DNA from: Thermoplasmata archaeon
GTDB taxonomy: Archaea > Thermoplasmatota > Thermoplasmata > Lutacidiplasmatales > UBA184
NCBI GenBank assembly: GCA_030043405.1
Contig: JASHXS010000083.1
Span: forward strand, 1-9,488
Length of the DNA: 9,488 bases
Direction: 5' to 3'
Shown: positions 3,879 to 9,488 of the stretch, one piece after another
How the letters are laid out: each line of letters begins with the position of its first letter
Numbering within the stretch: position 1 is the first letter of the stretch
Notes under the pieces: model-generated
The model's database searches: none
What the model saw: only the letters and a program-made list of their open reading frames with translations
What the model was told of the DNA's origin: nothing
Program-made: the position numbers and the translations under genes

Positions 3879-5945
3879 TTAGGGAGCCCCGGAATGGGGT
3901 CCAGCGCCCGCCGTGACGGTGGGCCCCACGGTCGGAACCGGGGCGGCGGCCACCATCGGGAGGGGGGTCCCGTGGTGGGGCGGGGTCCTCGGCTGGGCCC
4001 CCCCGCCCGAGAACTTCCGTCGAACCCAGAGCCGAACGTCCTGGTGGTACATGTTCCCGTACGGGCACGCCCCCACGCAGTCTCCGACGCCGCAGCACTT
4101 CGTGCTGGTGTACTCGCCCTTCGTCCGGAAATAGAGGGGCATGTCGACCAACCCGACCGGACAGGCCTTGGCGCAGTCGAACGTCGTGCAATTCTGACAC
4201 ACCGTCCGGTCCTTGACCTTCAGCTTGAAGAAGCTGACCTTGGCGAACGGGATGCTGAGGGCCCCCCAGTGGCAGAAGCCCGTGGTCGCGCAGTTGTACG
4301 TCCCGATGAAGGGGGTCGTGACGAACATCGCGAACCACACCCCGCCGAAGTACAGCATGATGGGGAGCGGGAGGGCGGCGGAGTCGAGCTGCCCGCTCGC
4401 GACCTGGACCGAGGGGAGCAGGTGCAGGAAGGCGGCCAGGGAGACCCCGAAGAGGGAGACCAGCGCGACGCCGGAGGCAACGACGTACGCCGTCGAGAGC
4501 TGACTCCCGAGGAAGTGCTTTCCCACGCGGGAGGTCTGGTTGAACTGCCGCATCTCGGACATGGCCGTGCCCTGGTACATCAGGGCCGCGCCGCACATCA
4601 CCGAACAGAGCGCCTTCCGCCCGAACAGGACCGTCAGGACCCCGACCGACACGTACATCAGGATCACGGCGAGGAAGACGCCCGATTCGAACGGACCGCC
4701 GCCCCGGAGCCCGAACCCCCAGCCGATCACCGGCACGTTCTGGAGCCAGGGGACGTTGGCGAGCGGTGTGGAGGACGTCAGGCTCGGGATGTAGATCGAG
4801 GCGAGCCCGAAGACGACGATCGTGAGCCCGAGGCGGTACTTCTGCGCCGGCTCGTGCGCTTCCCGGATTTTCAACGCGACGAGGGGCCCCATCGTGAACC
4901 CCAACACGACCAAGAACCACGCGGAAGCGAGGATCGCCGACCCAAACCAGAGGCCGTTGTAGACCAGCTGGCCGACGAGGGTCGCCCCGGCGCCCGAGGG
5001 GGGCACGAACGGAATGAACTGGAGGAAGCCGGGACCGGCGATCGTCAGGTCCAGGAGCGCTCCCAAGAAGAAGTCGGCCAGGAAGATCCCGAGGAGAACT
5101 CCGAAGACCCAGATCGGACGCAGCAGCCAAGGGACACGGAGCCCGTCGTTGGTGAGGCGGGTCGCCAGGGCCGAGTAGAATCCGACCGACGCGGCGGCCA
5201 CCAGTCCGAGCGCGAGCGCGGGGGCACTGCCTTCGAACGACCACAGGAACCAGCCCGCCGCGAGGAACGCCGCTGCGACGGTCCAGCCGAGGAGGAACTT
5301 GGAGATCCCGGCCGAGAGCTGTTTCGTCCGGTACAAGTACTGGAGGGCCACCACGAAGATGGCCACCATGGCCGCGGCTCCGACCACGGCCCCCAATTCC
5401 TGAGCGGAACCGCCACGCGTCAGCAACGCGGTGGCGGCCGTCAGTCCCGCCGTCGTCAGTTGCATGACGCGCAGCCGCGGGTCGACCCCCGTCGGCGACG
5501 CAATCGCCAGAATGGCCAAGGAGACCGCGAGGAGCGCCAACGTGAACGGGGAGAGTACGGGCGCGAGTACCGGTCCTACTCCCCTTTCCAACCCTGCTCC
5601 CGTGGTCGTCGTCAGGATGGCCAGGGCGGCCCACCCTACAAGGAGAACCACCCACGAACGCCCCTGCCAGGAGCGGAGGCCCTCCGTGGGACGAGCTTGT
5701 GGGAGGCGGACGGCCAGCAGCAGGGCCAGCGCCACCCCGCCCAGCAAGGCGAGCAGGGAGGCCGAAGGACCCACCGCCAACAAGAGACCCAGCGCGGGCC
5801 CCCCGCTCAGCGCCGCCAACAGGGTCAGTACTGCCCAGGGGCGAGTGGCCCCGAGGCCCGTCCCGCGCGCGTCCGATGCCGGCCCGCCGGTGAGCGACGC
5901 AGGGCCGCCCCTCGGCTCGTTGGACTCCGTTTCGAACGTCGGCAA
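3879..5945 (-). CDS. Polytopic membrane polyferredoxin, NapH/NosR-like (Fer4_5-type)
   Basis: About 690 aa. The first 440 residues hold roughly ten hydrophobic segments, with a few more after that. The redox part is C-terminal (numbered from GTG 5951): FGRKALCSVMCGAA with C449 and C453, NCATTGFCHWGA with C554 and C560, then CQNCTTFDCAKACP (C585, C588, C593, C597) and CCGVGDCVGACP (C619, C620, C625, C629). The two early pairs resemble the CX3CP elements of NapH/NosR-type proteins, and the last two sets should each hold a [4Fe-4S] cluster. The second is odd: CC-X4-C-X3-C instead of CX2C-X4-C-X3-C. A 43-residue Pro/Gly-rich tail ends the protein. By family, it should move electrons between the quinone pool or cytoplasm and an outer-facing partner; the partner is unknown. 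GAGGAG at 5951-5956 overlaps GTG 5951 but sits 5 nt before TTG 5945, so I prefer TTG. The PstS-like gene ends about 30 bp upstream, indicating an operon. Confidence 0.75.
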   Translation of the reverse strand: MPTFETESNEPRGGPASLTGGPASDARGTGLGATRPWAVLTLLAALSGGPALGLLLAVGPSASLLALLGGVALALLLAVRLPQARPTEGLRSWQGRSWVVLLVGWAALAILTTTTGAGLERGVGPVLAPVLSPFTLALLAVSLAILAIASPTGVDPRLRVMQLTTAGLTAATALLTRGGSAQELGAVVGAAAMVAIFVVALQYLYRTKQLSAGISKFLLGWTVAAAFLAAGWFLWSFEGSAPALALGLVAAASVGFYSALATRLTNDGLRVPWLLRPIWVFGVLLGIFLADFFLGALLDLTIAGPGFLQFIPFVPPSGAGATLVGQLVYNGLWFGSAILASAWFLVVLGFTMGPLVALKIREAHEPAQKYRLGLTIVVFGLASIYIPSLTSSTPLANVPWLQNVPVIGWGFGLRGGGPFESGVFLAVILMYVSVGVLTVLFGRKALCSVMCGAALMYQGTAMSEMRQFNQTSRVGKHFLGSQLSTAYVVASGVALVSLFGVSLAAFLHLLPSVQVASGQLDSAALPLPIMLYFGGVWFAMFVTTPFIGTYNCATTGFCHWGALSIPFAKVSFFKLKVKDRTVCQNCTTFDCAKACPVGLVDMPLYFRTKGEYTSTKCCGVGDCVGACPYGNMYHQDVRLWVRRKFSGGGAQPRTPPHHGTPLPMVAAAPVPTVGPTVTAGAGPHSGAP

Positions 5946-5950
5946 CTTCA

Positions 5951-5956
5951 CTCCTC
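5951..5956 (-). promoter_or_regulatory. Ribosome binding site deciding the polyferredoxin start
   Basis: GAGGAG on the minus strand. Its last G is the first base of the alternative GTG start (5951), leaving no spacer; the TTG at 5945 is separated by TGAAG, a normal 5-nt spacer. Confidence 0.6.
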
Positions 5957-5974
5957 GGGATATCGGCGGGGAAG

Positions 5975-7291
5975 TCAGAACTCCCCGGTTTCCCCTCCGT
6001 TCTCGCCGTTCTCGGAGTCCTGGACCTGCAAGATCACGGTCCCATCATACGTCACGTTCGTGAGGACGCTCTGCGCGGGGATCGTGAAGGTCGCCGGGAG
6101 CGGAACGAAGGCATTCGACTCGAAGACCCACCAGAGCACGGTCATCAACCAGGTGGCGTTCGTCAGGCTCAGGGATCCGTCGTACGCCCGACCCAGGTCC
6201 GCGTACAGACCCATGTAGGTGATGGCCACGAGGGGGTAGCTGTCGGCACCCGCCGCGTTGACGGTCGTCACGGCCGGCCAGTCCCGCGCGCCGACCGCGG
6301 CTTCCAGACCGGCGGCAGTGGCCGCCGCCGTTACGTTGGCCGGCGTGGGGTTCACGGCGGTCCCGGCCGGGTTTACGACCGCGGCGGAAGTCAGATTGGG
6401 GAGGGAGGAGTTGAGCAGCAGCAAGTACCCGACCGAACCGGGGGTGGCTGCGACGTGGGCGGCGACGGCGGCGCTGCTCGGCTCGGCGGTTCCGACGGGC
6501 CACGCGACCGACGGCCCGCTTCCGTAGGTGGTGGCCCACGCCGGGTCCCCTTGGGCGAGGAATCCGCTCAGCACGGACGTGGCTTGGGAGGGCCCCGCCG
6601 GGTAGACGACGGCCACCGGTGGCTGGCCACCCAAGGCGAGAGTGGGATTGAGACTCTGGACAGGGCCGGAGTTCCAAGCGGTCAGGGTGCCATCGAACAG
6701 TCCAGCGATCACCGACGCATTCAGCACGAGGCCCGACGAGACTCCCTCGAGGTTGTAGACTACTTCCACCGCCCCCACGGCGGCGGGGTAGAACACCTGC
6801 GTTTCGGCCCCCGTGCCCGTCGCATTGCTCGAGGGGGTTTCGGGGCCGGCGGCGAAATCCACCGCATGGAGGGCGAGCTGGGAGGCCCCGCCCGCGTCGG
6901 CGCTCGTGTTCAGGCCCAGGTGGACGCACCCGCCGATCGAGGCAAGAATCCGGGCGTCGTTCGAGTTCAGCCAAGCGCCGAAATCCGCGCTGACACTCGG
7001 GTCGAGCGAGCCATACAACTGGACCGGGGTGGCGCCGCAGTTCTGGGGGCCGTACAGGAGGGGCAGGCCGGAGCCCGCGGACCCGCGGAGGTCGGTCCAC
7101 CCGGTGAGGAAGCCGATCCCCATCGCCGCGAGCACGACGATCACGATGACGGCGAGCGACAGGCCGACGTTGGCCGGGGCGGGCGCCGGGAGGGACAAGC
7201 CGGTCCGGCGCGCCTCTCGGGCGAATCTCAGCTCCTCCGGGGAGCTCCCTTGGGAGGGTGGCTCGACCGGTGGGGAATCGTTCGTTCCCAT
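5975..7291 (-). CDS. PstS-like periplasmic-binding protein, membrane-anchored, lacking the phosphate signature
   Basis: 438 aa: a cytoplasmic N-terminus (1-40), one membrane helix (about 43-64), then an extracellular PBP-like domain. PstS hallmarks are present in order: LGLNTSADAGGASQLALHAVDFAAG (126-149; like the VNYQSIGSGGG...VDFG stretch), AVEVVYNLEGVS (174-185), GLFDGTLTAWN (198-207), SVAWPVGTA (261-269), TPGSVGYL (283-290), SYPLVAITYM (351-360). At the place of the phosphate-binding HRSDGSGTT loop it reads VYPAGPSQATS (229-239): the Arg is lost and SGT is not kept. C85 and C122 could form a disulfide. It probably no longer binds phosphate as PstS does and may bind another anion or act as a structural or sensing subunit. 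No pstCAB genes are nearby; the next gene in the same operon is a membrane polyferredoxin. ATG 7291 is the first good start; no SD is visible. Confidence 0.75.
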   Translation of the reverse strand: MGTNDSPPVEPPSQGSSPEELRFAREARRTGLSLPAPAPANVGLSLAVIVIVVLAAMGIGFLTGWTDLRGSAGSGLPLLYGPQNCGATPVQLYGSLDPSVSADFGAWLNSNDARILASIGGCVHLGLNTSADAGGASQLALHAVDFAAGPETPSSNATGTGAETQVFYPAAVGAVEVVYNLEGVSSGLVLNASVIAGLFDGTLTAWNSGPVQSLNPTLALGGQPPVAVVYPAGPSQATSVLSGFLAQGDPAWATTYGSGPSVAWPVGTAEPSSAAVAAHVAATPGSVGYLLLLNSSLPNLTSAAVVNPAGTAVNPTPANVTAAATAAGLEAAVGARDWPAVTTVNAAGADSYPLVAITYMGLYADLGRAYDGSLSLTNATWLMTVLWWVFESNAFVPLPATFTIPAQSVLTNVTYDGTVILQVQDSENGENGGETGEF

Positions 7292-7298
7292 CGAGTCA

Positions 7299-7308
7299 CA
7301 TTATAATG
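7299..7308. repeat. 10-bp A/T-rich palindrome CATTATAATG
   Basis: A perfect palindrome lying 8-17 bp before ATG 7291 of the PstS-like gene. It looks like a TATA box but is too close to the ATG to be one for that start. It may be an operator or the initiation region. Confidence 0.3.
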
Positions 7309-7322
7309 CGAAGGGAGTGCCT

Positions 7323-7330
7323 AAAAACTC
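7323..7330 (-). promoter_or_regulatory. TATA-like box for the PstS-like/polyferredoxin operon
   Basis: On the minus strand it reads AGTTTTTA. The centre is about 35 bp upstream of ATG 7291, giving a leader of roughly 9 nt, which would overlap the CATTATAATG palindrome at its initiation site. Confidence 0.35.
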
Positions 7331-7419
7331 TGGGGCGGCCCCGCGCTGGCCGGACCACTCCCGTCGGGCGCGGCCGGTCGAGCCGGCTCGGGGACGAGGA
7401 GCTTCCGTCCGCGGAACGT

Positions 7420-7427
7420 CTAAATAC
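7420..7427 (+). promoter_or_regulatory. TATA box for large pilin gene
   Basis: CTAAATAC, about 40 bp upstream of ATG 7464, predicting a leader of about 14 nt with no SD. A short inverted repeat, TTCCG (7403-7407) and CGGAA (7412-7416), sits immediately upstream, and the motif ACGTCTA (7416-7422), shared with the small pilin upstream region, overlaps the box. Confidence 0.5.
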
Positions 7428-7463
7428 CGGTCCCCGGCCTCTTACGTACGCTTGTCCCTATCT

Positions 7464-9062
7464 ATGCAGTCTACCCGCTCCCGTCACCGCGGCGCGCTGC
7501 GTTCCGCGGGCCGTCGGGCGGGCCGACGTTGGACCGGCCGCGCCCGGAAGCGAGGGGTCTCGGAGGTCGTCGCCACGATCATCCTCCTCGCCATGACGGT
7601 CGTGCTGTTCGGCTCGATCTTCGCTTGGGTCACGACCTTCCCGGTCCCGACGCAGCCCAACGCGACCCAGTTCAGTGCCAACCTGGTGCTCACGACGAAC
7701 CTCTCCTACGTGAAGGCGATCCAGATCACCCACCTCGCCGGACCGTCGGTGTCGGGAAACGCGCTGATCTACCTCAAGTCGGCCTACCACCCGAGCGCCC
7801 CCGAGTTCCAGAACCCCATCGCCGCCTCCGTCGGCATCCCGAACCCGAGCTCCTGGAACCTGGGCCAGACGTTCAACTACACCTTCCCGTGCCCCGCCGG
7901 GGCGTGTGAGCAGCCCAAGCTGCCGGACAACATCACCGTCTTGGTGGTCGCGTCCTCCCAGGTGATCTTCTCGACCATCCTGCCGGGGACGGTCATCTCC
8001 GTCCCGCCGAACTTCGTCGTCACCAGTGTCTCGCCCGCCACCCCATCGGTGGGCGCCTCCTTCACGATCACCGCCGTCGTTTCGGGGAATGTCGGGACCA
8101 GCAACGTCTACGTCAACGTGTCCAACATTCCCGGCCTGAAGAGCGCGTACCCGACCGCCCAGGTGATGACCTACACGGCCAGCACCAACCGCTGGACCTT
8201 CACGGTCCCGGCCTACGAAACGAACGCGAACGGGACCTACTACGCCTTCGTGAACGTCACCAATGGCGTGGGCCAGACGGCGGTGGCGGGCGTGGTCGTG
8301 ACCATCTCCGGTGCGAGCAGTGTCTCGAGCGGCCTGACCGTGGCGGTCGTGATGATCCCGCAGCCGCCGACCCTGCCGACCACCTCCGCCTACTTCGCGG
8401 CCCTGGTGACGTACCAGGGCACGGGCACGAACCTCGGGCTCACGGTCGGCTTCTGGGCGAACCAGACCCCCGGGACCAACGGGCCCAAGGCTTGGCCGGG
8501 CAGCAGCCAGGCGCTGTCGGGCCCGTCGGGACTTACGATCAGCGGACCTTCCACCGAGACCGTCTACAGCTCGAGCCCCGCCACCTACTCTTCCTGGCTC
8601 CTGAACTCCAGCGTCTCGATCGCGGCCGCGGGCACCGTCTCCACGGTGGGGAGTGCGAGCGGCTCCACGAACTTCGCCACCTTGAACCTCGTCACGGGTT
8701 CGGCCAGCTGGAGCACCAGCCCGACCAAGCCGAGCCATACGTGCTCCGGCTCGAGCTGCCCATACCTGACGGCGACGGTGAAGAACGCCTGGCTCACATC
8801 CATGAGTCCGGCGGGAACGTCGATCACCTTCGCCGGCATCATGTACGCGAACCAGACGGGCCACACCTTCTCGAGCGCGATCGCCTCGACGGCGCTGGCC
8901 TCGGGGGCGGCCACGACCTCGAGCACGGTCGACTCCGCGGCCCGCTGGACCCCCTCGATCGCCGGTGCGTTCACGCTGGTGCTCGTGCTCACCGTCACCC
9001 TCACGTCGAGCGGGGCGACGATCGGCTACATCTGGGCGACGGTGTCCGGGACTTCGACCTGA
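7464..9062 (+). CDS. Large archaeal type IV pilin-like surface protein with Ig-like region (532 aa)
   Basis: A 31-residue, strongly Arg-rich leader ends at the prepilin-peptidase site G31|V32, followed by VSEVVATIILLAMTVVLFGS, the archaeal pilin helix (Pilin_N, PF07790). Residues about 60-180 look like the usual pilin head, with a strand-rich region, WNLGQTF near 131-137 and one cysteine pair (C143, C148). Residues about 183-285 form an Ig-like beta-sandwich starting FVVTSVSPATPSVGASFTIT and ending VAGVVVTIS. The remaining 250 residues are very rich in Ser, Thr, Ala and Gly with many N-X-S/T sequons, likely heavily glycosylated. The whole is two to three times the size of common archaeal pilins, so it may be a tip adhesin or a surface protein anchored by its uncleaved or cleaved helix rather than a packed filament subunit. 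ATG 7464 is the only ATG ahead of the leader, and no SD is present. The gene is divergent from the PstS-like operon. Confidence 0.85.
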   Translation: MQSTRSRHRGALRSAGRRAGRRWTGRARKRGVSEVVATIILLAMTVVLFGSIFAWVTTFPVPTQPNATQFSANLVLTTNLSYVKAIQITHLAGPSVSGNALIYLKSAYHPSAPEFQNPIAASVGIPNPSSWNLGQTFNYTFPCPAGACEQPKLPDNITVLVVASSQVIFSTILPGTVISVPPNFVVTSVSPATPSVGASFTITAVVSGNVGTSNVYVNVSNIPGLKSAYPTAQVMTYTASTNRWTFTVPAYETNANGTYYAFVNVTNGVGQTAVAGVVVTISGASSVSSGLTVAVVMIPQPPTLPTTSAYFAALVTYQGTGTNLGLTVGFWANQTPGTNGPKAWPGSSQALSGPSGLTISGPSTETVYSSSPATYSSWLLNSSVSIAAAGTVSTVGSASGSTNFATLNLVTGSASWSTSPTKPSHTCSGSSCPYLTATVKNAWLTSMSPAGTSITFAGIMYANQTGHTFSSAIASTALASGAATTSSTVDSAARWTPSIAGAFTLVLVLTVTLTSSGATIGYIWATVSGTST

Positions 9063-9063
9063 G

Positions 9064-9086
9064 GGTCCGCCGCCGGTCGACGGACC
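9064..9086. terminator. Hairpin between convergent genes
   Basis: GGTCCG (9064-9069) and CGGACC (9081-9086) form a 6-bp stem around an 11-nt loop in the 33-bp gap between the stop codons of the large pilin gene and the permease gene. It could serve both strands. There is only a short T-run (9095-9097) after it on the plus strand. Confidence 0.3.
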
Positions 9087-9095
9087 GACCGCCGT

Positions 9096-9488
9096 TTACT
9101 CCGTGACTCGTACGGCTTCGGCCGGGGGGAGGTTCGCCGCCCGCAGGGAGGGCCCGGCGATTGCGGCGAGGACCAGCAGATAGGCGACGACGACGATCTC
9201 GACCACGGTGAGCCACGGTGCCACGAACTGGGTGATCCCGGCTGACGAGGCGACGTTGCTGATGGTGGAATTGTAGACGATCAGGAGACCGAGGGCTACC
9301 CCGATGGCGATCCCGACCAGGGTGACGTACGAATACTCGAGCAGGAACGCGCGGAGGATCATCCCGCGGGTGAAACCGGTCGCCCGCAGCATCCCGATCT
9401 GCCGGCGTCGCTCGACCACCGCTCGAAGGGCGAGGATCCCCATCGCGGCGATCCCGACGCCGAGACCGAGCCCGACGAAGATCTCGAG
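9096..9488 (-). CDS. ABC transporter permease, MacB/FtsX family (C-terminal part, runs off window)
   Basis: The last 130 residues are present, open to the right edge. The sequence follows the C-terminal FtsX domain: a membrane helix (VGLGLGVGIAAMGILAL), the cytoplasmic loop ERRRQIGMLRATGFTRGMI typical of MacB/LolC/FtsX permeases, a second helix (VTLVGIAIGVALGLLIVY), an external loop, a third helix (TVVEIVVVAYLLVLAAIA) and the terminal motif NLPPAEAVRVTE, resembling the common P(A/L)EALR ending. These permeases work with an ATPase to move or mechanically release lipoproteins, peptides or drugs rather than by a classic transport cycle. The ATPase and the first part of the permease must lie to the right. 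The substrate cannot be inferred. Confidence 0.85.
   Translation of the reverse strand, partial: LEIFVGLGLGVGIAAMGILALRAVVERRRQIGMLRATGFTRGMILRAFLLEYSYVTLVGIAIGVALGLLIVYNSTISNVASSAGITQFVAPWLTVVEIVVVAYLLVLAAIAGPSLRAANLPPAEAVRVTE

Noticed and set aside
3798..6218. 806-aa open frame on the plus strand opposite the polyferredoxin
   Set aside because: It is antisense to a gene with clear membrane helices and cysteine motifs; its own translation is charged, Arg/Gly/Glu-rich low complexity, typical of a GC-rich shadow frame.
1..9488. CRISPR arrays, tRNA or rRNA genes, insertion sequences
   Set aside because: No regularly spaced identical repeats, no tRNA-like cloverleaf, and no transposase or terminal repeats were seen.

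Overview
The window looks like a chromosomal segment of a GC-rich archaeon. Three genes carry the archaeal type IV pilin N-terminus ([RK]-[GA]-V-S-[EP]-[VI]-[IV]-A-T-I-[LI]-L followed by a hydrophobic helix). Several gene starts lie about 25-50 bp downstream of A/T-rich TATA-like boxes, and a ribbon-helix-helix (RHH) gene precedes an FtsZ-family gene, an arrangement known from Euryarchaeota. A high-GC Thermoplasmatota lineage would fit, but that placement is inference; no rRNA or ribosomal protein is present to settle it.

Layout. (1) 1-1015, minus strand: a two-gene unit of a 168-aa RHH regulator followed 33 bp later by a divergent FtsZ/tubulin-family GTPase that runs off the left edge. (2) 1016-1476: a 461-bp intergenic region between divergent genes, with a 10-bp inverted repeat, an 11-bp direct repeat, an imperfect 13-bp direct repeat, TATA-like boxes and, next to the rightward gene, a strong UUCG hairpin that pairs with its Shine-Dalgarno (SD) sequence. 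(3) 1477-2082, plus: small pilin-like protein. (4) 2083-2312: convergent intergenic region with a pyrimidine tract and nested inverted repeats. (5) 2313-3764, minus: a cysteine-rich 301-aa pilin-like protein followed by a 158-aa membrane-anchored extracellular protein. (6) 3879-7291, minus: a membrane-anchored PstS-like protein followed closely by a large polytopic membrane polyferredoxin. (7) 7464-9062, plus: a large 532-aa pilin-like protein with an Ig-like region. (8) 9096-9488, minus: the C-terminal end of a MacB/FtsX-type ABC permease that runs off the right edge.

The general theme is the cell surface: three pilin-like subunits of different size and an anchored beta-rich companion, next to a cell-division operon and a membrane redox operon. 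No pilus ATPase, platform protein or prepilin peptidase is in the window, so the pilins must use machinery encoded elsewhere. The most unusual items are the pairing of a PstS-like protein lacking the phosphate-binding signature with a membrane polyferredoxin, the apparently double RHH regulator next to ftsZ with an elaborate upstream repeat array, and the 5' hairpin that covers the SD of the small pilin gene.
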